The position numbers and the translations under genes are program-made. From Calditrichia bacterium (GTDB lineage Bacteria; Calditrichota; Calditrichia; RBG-13-44-9; J042): a stretch of DNA of 13,855 bases. Location of the stretch: assembly GCA_030430345.1 (NCBI GenBank), contig JAUIFT010000016.1:1-13855 (forward strand). Reading direction: 5' to 3'. Position 1 is the first letter of the stretch. Every line of letters begins with the position of its first letter. Shown in pieces: positions 1-7,426 of this stretch. The notes beneath the pieces were generated by a model. It did not search any database, was not told where the DNA came from, and worked only from the letters and a program-made list of their open reading frames with translations.

Positions 1-236
1 TCTTCCAATTCCAAATCATTTTCGTCGTCCGCTTTCATGCCTTTCTCGTTTTCATTCTCTCCTGCTTTTTCCGCCAGGTATTGCACACAGGCATCGGAAT
101 AGCGAAAGAGCTCATGGGCACCAGCTTTAATGTGATACGTGCCTGCAGATAAACCAAACCAACTGAGAGATTGCAGGGGCGGCTCTCCCCAGGGCTCAAT
201 TTCTTCGATGGCATCCAGGGTAAAATTGAATAGCAT
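1..236 (-). CDS. DUF5984-like protein of unknown function, N-terminal part (cut by window edge)
   Basis: Reading leftward from an ATG at 236, an open frame of 78 complete codons runs off the window edge without a stop. It begins MLFNFTLDAIEEIEPWGEPP, followed by a SLSWFGLSAGTYHI stretch and then HELFRYSDA. The order 'hydrophobic start, EIxPWGEPP, LSWFGL(T/S)xGxY, ELFRYS' is what I recall for the DUF5984 family, whose function is unknown. From about residue 55 the sequence becomes acidic and Asn/Lys/Glu-rich (ENENEKGMKADDENDLE), which looks like a low-complexity insert or linker. The start is supported by an AGGA seven bases upstream and by the family-like N-terminus. A longer overlapping frame on the same strand (35-319) has no family resemblance. 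The gene is divergent from the YfiR-like operon and has no evident functional link to it. No signal peptide or membrane segment is seen in the visible part. Confidence 0.6.
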   Translation of the reverse strand, partial: MLFNFTLDAIEEIEPWGEPPLQSLSWFGLSAGTYHIKAGAHELFRYSDACVQYLAEKAGENENEKGMKADDENDLELE

Positions 237-312
237 AGCGGGGTCCTGATTTTGATTTGAAGAAATGTAAGAAAGTTTCGGGAATATAACAATGGCAGTA
301 TTTTCCGCGGTG

Positions 313-341
313 TTGGCAATTTTTCACTTTCAATTTATAGT
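313..341 (+). promoter_or_regulatory. Predicted sigma70-like promoter for the YfiR-like/kinase operon
   Basis: TTGGCA (313-318) and TATAGT (336-341) are separated by exactly 17 bases, each one mismatch from the sigma70 consensus TTGACA/TATAAT. The predicted transcription start is near 348, giving a leader of about 170 bases before the TTG start at 518. If the organism's main sigma factor uses a different consensus, as in Bacteroidota, the match is less meaningful. Confidence 0.5.
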
Positions 342-345
342 GAAA
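322..345. promoter_or_regulatory. Inverted repeat overlapping the -10 box, candidate operator
   Basis: TTTCACT (322-328) and AGTGAAA (339-345) form a perfect 7-base inverted repeat around a 10-base AT-rich centre. The right arm covers the end of the predicted -10 box (336-341) and the left arm lies in the -35/-10 spacer. This position suits a dimeric repressor that would block RNA polymerase. It is also close to the leftward gene, so it could control both directions. The regulator is not identifiable. Confidence 0.4.
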
Positions 346-506
346 TTGTGTAACATTCTATTAGCATAAACAACTGTATTTTCTCAAGCAATGCCGGAAA
401 TTCGGCATGAGACAGATACAGGGAGGTCTGGAGGAGAATCGGTAATCCCGGGAGTGGATTATTTGGGTGCGCTATTTAATGTACGGCAACCCGGTTGTTT
501 AATGCG

Positions 507-512
507 AGGAGG
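507..512 (+). promoter_or_regulatory. Ribosome binding site that selects the TTG start of the YfiR-like gene
   Basis: A perfect AGGAGG lies five bases before the TTG at 518. The alternative ATG at 533 would be 16 or more bases from any SD-like sequence, including the overlapping GGGAGG at 511-516. The TTG start is therefore preferred. It adds five residues (MQTNI) before the signal peptide core, which does not disturb export. Confidence 0.55.
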
Positions 513-517
513 GAGGT

Positions 518-1108
518 TTGCAGACGAATATTATGAGTCTCGGAAAGTGGTCTTTTATCCTATGTCTCTGCAGCATCTTTGCGGTTCAGGAGGGTCTGGC
601 CCGGGATGTATCGCCAACCGCGTTGAGTGCGGAAATTCTGCTGAAACTAATTGCACTGAACGATAGCCTGGATTTAGCCGGCGTCGATACCGTGCGGATT
701 GCTGTCCTCTACGATCCCTCCGATAACACCTCCGTCCGGCAGGCTGCTATTTACGATTCATTATTGTCTCAATTCCCTTTACCGCCTTTTAGCGGCCGGC
801 CGCTGGCAATTTTACGGCAATCAAACCGAAACCTCACCGCCCTGTCCCGGGGAAAGATGCATGCAATCATTGTTATTCCCGGGCGGGATAATCGCCTGAG
901 TGGCCTGCGCGAGGTCTGTAACAGAGAGCGTATACTCTCGATGACGACGGATTCTACTTTGGTTTCCCAGGGAATTTCGGCCGGTGTGGAAATTAATGCC
1001 GAAGGGAAACCGGAGATCTGGTTTAATATAAAATCATTGAAAGACGAATCGGCTAAATACAGTATGGATGTACTAAAATTGGCGAAACATTTAATCTTTG
1101 GCAATTAG
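518..1108 (+). CDS. YfiR-like (DUF4154) periplasmic regulatory protein
   Basis: This is a 196-residue exported protein. Residues 7-28 form a signal peptide (SLGKWSFILCLCSIFAV core) with a plausible cleavage after GLA, before RD. The C-terminal third has the YfiR-family pattern: RILSMTTDS (138-146), then a Gly-containing strand GISAGVEI, a polar turn, WFNIKSLKDESAKYSMDVLKLAK (about 168-190). In known YfiR-like proteins the matching region is 'vLtvsd...GgxixfxxxxxxvrFxINxxaaxxaxLxissxLLxLA'. Pseudomonas YfiR binds the periplasmic domain of the membrane diguanylate cyclase YfiN and holds it off. The mature part has a single cysteine (Cys134), so it cannot form the intramolecular disulfides described for Pseudomonas YfiR. 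The gene ends ten bases before the kinase ATG at 1118, and its stop region provides that kinase's ribosome binding site. I infer that it gates one or both downstream kinases. It starts with TTG behind an AGGAGG. Family assignment is fairly sure; partner is inferred. Confidence 0.78.
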   Translation: MQTNIMSLGKWSFILCLCSIFAVQEGLARDVSPTALSAEILLKLIALNDSLDLAGVDTVRIAVLYDPSDNTSVRQAAIYDSLLSQFPLPPFSGRPLAILRQSNRNLTALSRGKMHAIIVIPGRDNRLSGLREVCNRERILSMTTDSTLVSQGISAGVEINAEGKPEIWFNIKSLKDESAKYSMDVLKLAKHLIFGN

Positions 1109-1117
1109 GGCGTGCAG

Positions 1118-4015
1118 ATGAAAAAAGTTGTTAATCGCACATCAGTTTCGCTAAAGATCTGGACGCTGGCCATCCTGGTGTTTGCCCTGGTTGGCGCCTT
1201 CCAGTACTATGGTTTTTATAGTACGAAAAATCAGTACCGGGATGAACTGCGCCACAAATCCCAGGATGCTGTTCGCCAGGTTTCCCGCAATTTACAGGCG
1301 AGTATTTGGCTCCATCAAATCGATCAGGCGATTGCCATGCTCGATGAACTGGAGAAGACGCCCGATGTCTCTTTTCTGACTTTGCAGGACTCCAGCCGGA
1401 AGGAGTTATACGGATTCCGCTCCCAGGCATACGATTCCCTGATCAACGCATTCAGCAAGGAGGCGGAAGCGATTCGGGATACCGATGCGTTTTTTCTGGT
1501 GAAGGAGCCGGTGGCCTTTAACGATATAGTGCTTGGCCACCTGCTGGTCGGTTTTAACCATCGCTGGTTGAATGAACGCATTGCCGCCCGGGAGCAGGAG
1601 CTGATGATTGTTACCGCGGCATTTGGCGCTTTACTGCTGCTGCTGACCCTGATATTTTCCTACTATATCGCCAAACCGCAAAAGGTGGCTGCCCGCATCC
1701 TGCGGGAATATCAGCCAACGGCAGAGTGGCATGGACTGCCGCTGTTGCCCCGGGGAAATGGAGAAACGGCCCGGTTGATCAAAGCGTTTAATTATGTCGC
1801 GGATGAGATGAATTCCCATTTGCGGGAAAACAGCCGCCATCAGCAATTTCTCGAATCGTTCTTTACGCTTAGCCCAATTGCTATTCTCATTACCGATACC
1901 GCCGGTAAGATACTGCGGGTAAATAAATCTGCCGTGGAGTTATTCGAAACCGGTGAAAACGAACTGCTCCGGAAATCTCTTGAGGAACTGCTCGGCGCCA
2001 GTGACTATTACTCTCTGAAACAACACTTTGACAATTCCAATCGCAGCCTGCTCGGCTATGTAACCGTGGTAATGGCGCCGGATCAAACCCGTAAGGTGCT
2101 GGAAATGAATATCGCCATGGTGGAGAATAATCTGGAAGACCGCCTGGAATATATGATTACCATTATTGATGTTACGGAGAAAATCGATACCCAATACGAG
2201 ATTCTGGAGAGTCAGAAAAATCTCAGCAAATCCCATTTTGATCTGCAGGAAAAAACCGACGCACTGGAAGCGGCCAGCCGGAAGAATCAGGAGTATGCTG
2301 AAAAACTAAAGAAATTATTGCAGGTTTATTATCAAACGATCGACTGCAATACTGTCCCGGAAATTCTCGATTTACTGATCGCCAACGGCTCCGAGCTGAT
2401 TAACGCCAGGTATTGTGCGGTGTTTCTCTGGGATTATGATAAATCTTTCCTGAAGCCGGTGCGGGCACTTCCGGAAGCGCATCTGGAAAAACTCAGCGCG
2501 ATTGATGGGGAGGCAGGAATCATCCGGCAGACCTATGAAAGCAACCAGGCCTATTTTTTGAATAAAATGCAAAGTGGCGATTTACAGGAATTAGGATTTG
2601 CGGAAGATGATGAATTTTGCCTGGTTTCGGTGCCGATCAGTGATCAGGATTTTCGCTATGGTGTTGTGGTTTATTTGCAAAGTACTGAGCAATTGTTTAC
2701 CAATGAAGACGTGCACCTGATTACAACCCTGACCCATCAGGCAGCAATTATGATCGAAAAGATCAATCTGTTGCAGGCATACCAGGGGAATTATCGCCAC
2801 CCCTCGCAAACGGATATCTTACTGCCGCGCCCTCCGGCCCAGTATTTGCAAAATCAGAAAATGGAAAGCATGGGAACGATTATCGGCGGTGTTGCCCATG
2901 AATTTAATAATATTCTGGGAATTATTCAGCCGAATCTGGATCTCTTAAAAAGGGAAGCCGGGGGAGATGCATCGATTGAACGGCGCATTGGCAGCATCCG
3001 CGAAGCAGTAGAACGGGCTGCTGGTTTAACGCGCCGCCTCATGCTTTTTTCCCGGAACCAGCAGTTGAATCGCGCCCCGGTTTCCCTGAACAAATTGGTT
3101 GAACAACTGGCCGAAGCTTTTCGGAAACCGCTGGGGAAATCCTACAAATTGAAAACCGAGTTGGAGGGAAATCTGCCGGACGTTTATATCGACCGAAATC
3201 GCATCACCCAGGTATTGATGAACCTGGTGGTAAATGCCCGCGATGCCATGCCGGACGGGGGAGAAATTACCATTCGAACTTCAATTCAAAAATTTGTGCC
3301 GAACGAAACACCAACGAACGGAAAAAAAGAGTATGTTCAGTTGACAGTCGGCGATAATGGCCCGGGCATTGCCGATGAGCAGCTGTTTCGGATATTCGAT
3401 CCGTTCTTTACCACCCGGGAAGTCGGTAAAGGCGTCGGATTAGGGCTTTCGGAAGTATATGGTATAATCAAAAGTCACGGTGGCAGTATACGGGTAGATA
3501 CGGCATTGCAGCAGGGAACTACATTTCACATATATTTAGCGCCTTTTCAGGAAGCGGATATAAACAGGAAAGCGGGCGGCGCTATTGTCCCACCTACCGG
3601 CAAAAAAGATTCCGGCCGAATTCTAGTAGTAGATGACGAAGCGATGCAGCGCGCATCCCTGAAATCTTCGTTGGAATATCTCGGCTACGCAGTGGTGGTT
3701 GCGGAAGGTGGAAAAGATGCGCTTGCTATCCTGCAAGATGATAGCGATTTTGATATTGCCATTGTAGATTATAATATGCCCGAAATGGACGGGGTAGAAA
3801 CGATTCGAAATTTGCGAAAAATGGATGACCGTGTTAATGTTATATTAACCAGCGGCACTGCTCAGCGGGAGTTATTGCGGCAACAGCATTCCGATATTCA
3901 GGGGTTCCTGTCCAAACCCTATCATCTGGAAACTTTGGAAGCGCTGTTGAATAAAATAACCAATGGCGCGGGCAGCAGGGAAGAACAACAAGTAAGCAAT
4001 ACTGATAAACAATGA
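1118..4015 (+). CDS. Hybrid sensor histidine kinase/response regulator, first of a tandem pair
   Basis: A 965-residue inner-membrane kinase. Order by residue: TM1 13-31; periplasmic domain 35-160 with TPDVSFLTLQDSS near 81-93 and a GFNHRW motif before TM2, CHASE8-like; TM2 161-185; HAMP-like linker 186-238; PAS 244-360; coiled coil 365-405; GAF 410-550; HisKA with GGVAHEFNN and phospho-acceptor His594; HATPase with N-box Asn706, Asp746 in DNGPGI and GKGVGLGL from Gly770; C-terminal REC with Asp839/840, acceptor Asp884, Thr911 and Lys933. All catalytic residues are present, so it should autophosphorylate and pass phosphate to its own receiver. No Hpt or DNA-binding output is attached. I chose ATG 1118 because TAGGG (1106-1110) is spaced seven bases from it, while the in-frame GTG at 1112 would sit one base away. 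Its stop overlaps the next kinase's start in ATGA. Signal sensed is unknown; it is probably linked to the YfiR-like protein upstream. Confidence 0.92.
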   Translation: MKKVVNRTSVSLKIWTLAILVFALVGAFQYYGFYSTKNQYRDELRHKSQDAVRQVSRNLQASIWLHQIDQAIAMLDELEKTPDVSFLTLQDSSRKELYGFRSQAYDSLINAFSKEAEAIRDTDAFFLVKEPVAFNDIVLGHLLVGFNHRWLNERIAAREQELMIVTAAFGALLLLLTLIFSYYIAKPQKVAARILREYQPTAEWHGLPLLPRGNGETARLIKAFNYVADEMNSHLRENSRHQQFLESFFTLSPIAILITDTAGKILRVNKSAVELFETGENELLRKSLEELLGASDYYSLKQHFDNSNRSLLGYVTVVMAPDQTRKVLEMNIAMVENNLEDRLEYMITIIDVTEKIDTQYEILESQKNLSKSHFDLQEKTDALEAASRKNQEYAEKLKKLLQVYYQTIDCNTVPEILDLLIANGSELINARYCAVFLWDYDKSFLKPVRALPEAHLEKLSAIDGEAGIIRQTYESNQAYFLNKMQSGDLQELGFAEDDEFCLVSVPISDQDFRYGVVVYLQSTEQLFTNEDVHLITTLTHQAAIMIEKINLLQAYQGNYRHPSQTDILLPRPPAQYLQNQKMESMGTIIGGVAHEFNNILGIIQPNLDLLKREAGGDASIERRIGSIREAVERAAGLTRRLMLFSRNQQLNRAPVSLNKLVEQLAEAFRKPLGKSYKLKTELEGNLPDVYIDRNRITQVLMNLVVNARDAMPDGGEITIRTSIQKFVPNETPTNGKKEYVQLTVGDNGPGIADEQLFRIFDPFFTTREVGKGVGLGLSEVYGIIKSHGGSIRVDTALQQGTTFHIYLAPFQEADINRKAGGAIVPPTGKKDSGRILVVDDEAMQRASLKSSLEYLGYAVVVAEGGKDALAILQDDSDFDIAIVDYNMPEMDGVETIRNLRKMDDRVNVILTSGTAQRELLRQQHSDIQGFLSKPYHLETLEALLNKITNGAGSREEQQVSNTDKQ

Positions 4016-6828
4016 AGCGACTAATTGATACATTCTCTTTACGGGGACGAATTTGGTTAATGGCAATAGGTATCTGGATGATTGTTGCCATCATCTCTTT
4101 AGTGGATTTCTTCGCCCATAAACATACCCTGGAAAATTTATTCTGGCATAAAGCCAACACTGTTATACAAACCGTTGCCGTTAACCTGGAAAGCGGCGAT
4201 TGGCAGGACGGCTTTTTGCAACAGGCGTTGGCTGCCGGGGAAAATGCCCCGGATGTGGCTTTCTTATACGTAGAAGATTCCAGCGCAGCAGCAGTCTATC
4301 AACTGCATACGGAAAAATATAGCGGGCAATTGCAAACCTTCTTACAAAATAATGATATGCAGCAACGCAGCGAGAACCTGCTGCTCATTAAACATCCCCT
4401 GTTTTTCAACGAAGTGCCCGGCGGAACAGTGATTGCCGGTTTTAACACCCAGTGGATTAGCGCCCGGCAGGCGGAGCGTATCAATATTACTTTGATGATC
4501 ATTGGTGGATTTTCCCTCTTCCTCTTTCTTTTTACATTTCTCATGGCCAGATATGTTACCGAACCGGTCAGTTGGGCAACCAGGAAAATTAATCGCTACC
4601 GCGAAGGCAAAGGCAAGTCCTATGTCCGGCTGGCGGATGGCGGCAATGGTGATATCTTCGAATTAGGGCGTGCTTTTAATCATCTGGCCGATAATATCGA
4701 TGAGCAGATGGAAAGCGCTACGCAATACCAGAACTACCTGGAAGCGTTTTTTTCCTTAAGTCCGACCCCTTTGCTGATTACCGACACCGTCGGGAATATC
4801 GAAAAGGCAAACCATAACGCCTCAATGCTTTTTGAAATTGAACCGGAGCGTTTGCTGAACAGCAATCTGCAGGCATTGATTGGCCCGGGCAATTTTAACG
4901 TGATTAAGAATCAGATCAACGAATCCGGCTCGGATATCAAAGGATATGTCGGGGTGCTGCCTTCCAGTGGTGGCGATCAAAAGATTGTTGAGATCAACCT
5001 TTCCCTGCTGTATAACAGCCAGCGGGTGCTGCAGAATTATATCATTTCGATCGTCAACATTACCGACAATATTCAAACCCAACACGAAATTCTTGCCAGC
5101 CAGATCAATCGCGCCAAGCTGGATCGGGAGATTCAGGAGACTTTCCTGAGAACCCGGGAGGAAAACAAACGCCTCAATACCATTCTTCAGTTAAACCAGG
5201 AAACAATCGAGCAGGACTCTGCCGGGAAGATTCTCGACATGCTGGTTTCTCATGGTAAAGACTTAATCGATGCCCGGGAATGCATTGTTTTTATCTGGGA
5301 GAAAAACCAGCGGGCCTTAATTCCGGCAAAAACCTCCCCATCGACGAAACTGAAACAGTTGAAAACGATCCAGAGCAGCGATGGCCTGATTTGGCGGACA
5401 TTCCGGGAAAACCAGCCGTTTATCTGGAAGAACTCCGCACTGGAATCACTGGATTATGAAGAGCTCGGTCTGGATACTGCCGGAAAATACGATTTGTATA
5501 CCGCCCCCATTGGCGTGGAAGAGTTCCAGTATGGGGTCATCGTTTACATCCAGCATGCCCCGAAAGCATTTTCGGTTGATGATCTGCAGGTCATTGCCCG
5601 CTTCGCCCGTCAGGCCGGAATGGCGCTAAATAAGTTTTTCCTCTCGCAAAAAATGAAGGATCGCAACGATTCATTACGCCGCCTGAACGGAGAATTGCAT
5701 AAAACCCGGCAGAAAGCGATTAAGCTGGAAAAAATGGCCAATCTTGGCCGGCTGATCGGTGGCGTTGCCCATGATTTCAACAATATTATCGGCATTATCA
5801 AACCGAATGTCGATTTGCTGAAAATGGGCACGGCGAATTATCCGGATTTACAGAAACGCATCCTGGTCATCAAGGACGCCGTCGATAATGCTACCGGGCT
5901 TATCCGGCAATTGTTTATGGCCTCCCGGAATCAGCAGGAAGAACGGATTCCAGTGCAACCGAGTGAATTTATTGAGCAGGTGCTGGAAATGTTCCGCCGC
6001 CTGATGGGCAAGAAAATTACCGTGGAAACCGAACTGGGCGACAATATCCCCCGGATTATCGCCGACCCGGTACAGCTGCAGCAAGTGTTGATGAACCTGG
6101 CGATCAATGCCCGGGATGCCATTGCGAAAAGCGGTACGATCACTTTTATGACCTCACTGGAAAATTACGCACCGGCGGACAGCGAGGCGCCGCCGAAGCC
6201 TTATGTGCGCATCAGCGTGAAGGATACCGGCGGGGGAATTTCCCGCCAGAATATGCGCCGCATTTTCGAACCTTTCTATACCACCAAGGAGACCGGTAAA
6301 GGCACCGGGCTGGGGCTTTCGATTGTGATGGACATCGTGAAAAGCCACAATGGCTTCATCGATATTGACACCAAACTGGGGCGGGGCACAACGTTTCATA
6401 TTTATATCCCTCCGGCGCCGATGCCCAAGCAGAAATCAAAGCCGGGCGCTACGGTGCTGGTCGTAGATGATGAAGCGCTTTTCCGGGAATCTTTGCAGGA
6501 CGCTCTGAAATCACTCGGCTACAATGTTTACCAGGCTGCGGACGGAGAAGCGGCGCTGCGCCGGGTAAAAGAGAAAAAGAATATCGACCTGGCAATTGTA
6601 GATTTAACCATGCCGCAGTTAAATGGGATTGCCACGATTCGCTCGATTCAGGAAATAGCGCCGGATATCCGCATTCTTCTTTCCAGTGGCTATAATGACA
6701 AGGAAAACCTGATTCATGAGCATGTAAATATCCACGGTTTCCTACCGAAACCATATAATCTGGAAGAGCTGGAAGAAATCGTCAAACAGGCGCTGAATGC
6801 CAAACAATCCGAGCCTTCCTCTTCTTAA
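4012..6828 (+). CDS. Hybrid sensor histidine kinase/response regulator, second of a tandem pair
   Basis: A 938-residue paralogue of the kinase just upstream with the same domain order: TM1 about 14-35; periplasmic domain 38-157 with APDVAFLYVEDSS and GFNTQW motifs shared with its neighbour; TM2 158-182; HAMP-like 183-235; PAS 241-355; coiled coil 360-400; GAF 402-545; a second helical stretch 546-575; HisKA with GGVAHDFNN and acceptor His587; HATPase with N-box Asn699, DTGGGI and GKGTGLGL; REC with Asp819/820, acceptor Asp864 and Lys913. All phosphotransfer residues are intact. The ATG overlaps the upstream stop (ATGA), and no clear Shine-Dalgarno precedes it, so translation is probably coupled to the first kinase and the two would be made in similar amounts. 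Matching dimerisation regions make both homodimers and heterodimers possible. No output domain is attached; the response regulator or Hpt partner must be elsewhere. Downstream lies a long non-coding region, so this gene closes the operon. Confidence 0.92.
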   Translation: MKRLIDTFSLRGRIWLMAIGIWMIVAIISLVDFFAHKHTLENLFWHKANTVIQTVAVNLESGDWQDGFLQQALAAGENAPDVAFLYVEDSSAAAVYQLHTEKYSGQLQTFLQNNDMQQRSENLLLIKHPLFFNEVPGGTVIAGFNTQWISARQAERINITLMIIGGFSLFLFLFTFLMARYVTEPVSWATRKINRYREGKGKSYVRLADGGNGDIFELGRAFNHLADNIDEQMESATQYQNYLEAFFSLSPTPLLITDTVGNIEKANHNASMLFEIEPERLLNSNLQALIGPGNFNVIKNQINESGSDIKGYVGVLPSSGGDQKIVEINLSLLYNSQRVLQNYIISIVNITDNIQTQHEILASQINRAKLDREIQETFLRTREENKRLNTILQLNQETIEQDSAGKILDMLVSHGKDLIDARECIVFIWEKNQRALIPAKTSPSTKLKQLKTIQSSDGLIWRTFRENQPFIWKNSALESLDYEELGLDTAGKYDLYTAPIGVEEFQYGVIVYIQHAPKAFSVDDLQVIARFARQAGMALNKFFLSQKMKDRNDSLRRLNGELHKTRQKAIKLEKMANLGRLIGGVAHDFNNIIGIIKPNVDLLKMGTANYPDLQKRILVIKDAVDNATGLIRQLFMASRNQQEERIPVQPSEFIEQVLEMFRRLMGKKITVETELGDNIPRIIADPVQLQQVLMNLAINARDAIAKSGTITFMTSLENYAPADSEAPPKPYVRISVKDTGGGISRQNMRRIFEPFYTTKETGKGTGLGLSIVMDIVKSHNGFIDIDTKLGRGTTFHIYIPPAPMPKQKSKPGATVLVVDDEALFRESLQDALKSLGYNVYQAADGEAALRRVKEKKNIDLAIVDLTMPQLNGIATIRSIQEIAPDIRILLSSGYNDKENLIHEHVNIHGFLPKPYNLEELEEIVKQALNAKQSEPSSS

Positions 6829-6835
6829 CGAAAAA

Positions 6836-6864
6836 GGCGAACCGGGGAAATATTGACCTTCGCC
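6836..6864. terminator. Weak hairpin after the second kinase, possible terminator
   Basis: GGCGAA (6836-6841) pairs with TTCGCC (6859-6864) across a 17-base loop, eight bases past the kinase stop codon. An overlapping alternative stem is CGGGG (6843-6847)/CCCCG (6863-6867). No T-run follows on the plus strand, but read on the minus strand the stem is followed by five T. It therefore fits a minus-strand intrinsic terminator better than one for the kinase operon. The short stem and long loop make this weak. Confidence 0.25.
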
Positions 6865-7006
6865 CCGCTTCCTTTGCCGGAATATTGCCACACTTCAAAA
6901 TCACATCCCGAGCAAAATATCCTCAGCGAAAACCATTCTTTCACCTGCCATTAAAACAAACGTACAGCCTCGAAAGGGGCAAAATCAAGTTTATCAGTTT
7001 GATTTT

Positions 7007-7045
7007 TTGATCTAAATCATATAAATTCAAAAAGTACTTTATATT
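7007..7045 (+). promoter_or_regulatory. FNR/CRP-family-like box with a -10-like element
   Basis: TTGAT-CTAA-ATCAT (7007-7020) differs from the FNR consensus TTGAT-N4-ATCAA at one base, and its core TGAT/ATCA is a perfect palindrome. TATATT (7040-7045) follows, which would place the box centre about 39 bases upstream of the predicted start near 7052. That is close to the usual class II activator position of -41.5. The nearest downstream gene starts at 7488. The box is short and AT-rich, so a chance match is possible. Confidence 0.35.
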
Positions 7046-7303
7046 TTAAACGGATATGGCCGGATGGCGCAGTTGTTGTAATCGCCTGTTCCGGAAAGGT
7101 GGTTTGGGGATTGCCTTTCCAATAATGAGATTAAAACTACATTTAATAGATAAGACTCAGCGTCAGCACTTTCATTTCTATTGATTTCCGTCCATATATT
7201 TTATCTGCTAATAAGCAGAAGCGATTTAGGGGAGAGGTTGCATCGTTCTTTGCAGCCGGTTTTAATTAATGAATGCGAATTACAAGTTGGGCGCAAAACA
7301 GGG

Positions 7304-7426
7304 TGAATATCCAATATTCAACCCCCAATATCGAATGGCGAAGTAATCAACGATCGAAACATATCAGCTTTTAAGTGTTTTACTTCGACATCGGAAATTC
7401 ATTATTCAAAATTGGAAATTGAATTG
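7304..7426. repeat. Degenerate palindromic intergenic element (MITE- or REP-like)
   Basis: The left arm (7304-7346) ends in CGAAGTAA, and the right arm (7380-7426) begins with the exact reverse complement TTACTTCG. Outward from there the arms pair imperfectly: left TCCAATATT against right AATTGGAAAT, with interrupted matches between. A 33-base centre (7347-7379) separates them. The arms are built from short ATTC/GAAT/AAATT-like words, a composition I associate with high-copy intergenic palindromes in FCB-group genomes. No transposase is present, so any mobility would be non-autonomous. Only one copy is visible here, so repetitive status is inferred. Confidence 0.4.

Larger units (their letters stand above)
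237..517. other. Divergent intergenic/leader region upstream of the YfiR-like operon
   Basis: This 281-base stretch separates the leftward DUF5984-like gene from the rightward YfiR-like operon. It contains a good rightward sigma70-like promoter (313-341), an inverted repeat overlapping its -10 box (322-345), and a short perfect hairpin ATGCCG/CGGCAT with a six-base loop (391-408) in the predicted leader. A GA-rich run leads into the ribosome binding site at 507-512. The predicted 5' leader is about 170 bases. I looked for c-di-GMP-I riboswitch hallmarks because of the YfiR link and saw none. An open frame starting at 391 overlaps the YfiR-like gene in another frame and has no family resemblance. 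Confidence 0.6.

Noticed and set aside
35..319. Minus-strand open frame of 94 codons at the left edge
   Set aside because: It overlaps the DUF5984-like frame on the same strand, has an atypical composition and no recognisable motifs; the other frame has family motifs and a ribosome binding site.
348..517. Possible c-di-GMP riboswitch in the leader of the YfiR-like operon
   Set aside because: The conserved GEMM-I core elements are not visible; only a short 6-bp hairpin and GA-rich sequence are present.
391..666. Plus-strand open frame starting at 391
   Set aside because: It lies within the predicted leader and overlaps the YfiR-like gene in another frame; its start coincides with a hairpin and no Shine-Dalgarno precedes it.
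1112..1117. GTG at 1112 as start of the first kinase
   Set aside because: Only one base separates it from the TAGGG ribosome binding site, whereas ATG 1118 has proper seven-base spacing; the difference is two residues.
6981..7010. AT-rich inverted repeat running into six T as an intrinsic terminator
   Set aside because: The stem has only two G-C pairs' worth of strength in eight bases and lies 150 bases past the kinase stop; it may equally be part of the TTGAT-rich regulatory area.
7269..7346. 25-codon plus-strand frame at 7269
   Set aside because: It runs through the left arm of the palindromic element and has no ribosome binding site; the peptide is a by-product of the repeat.
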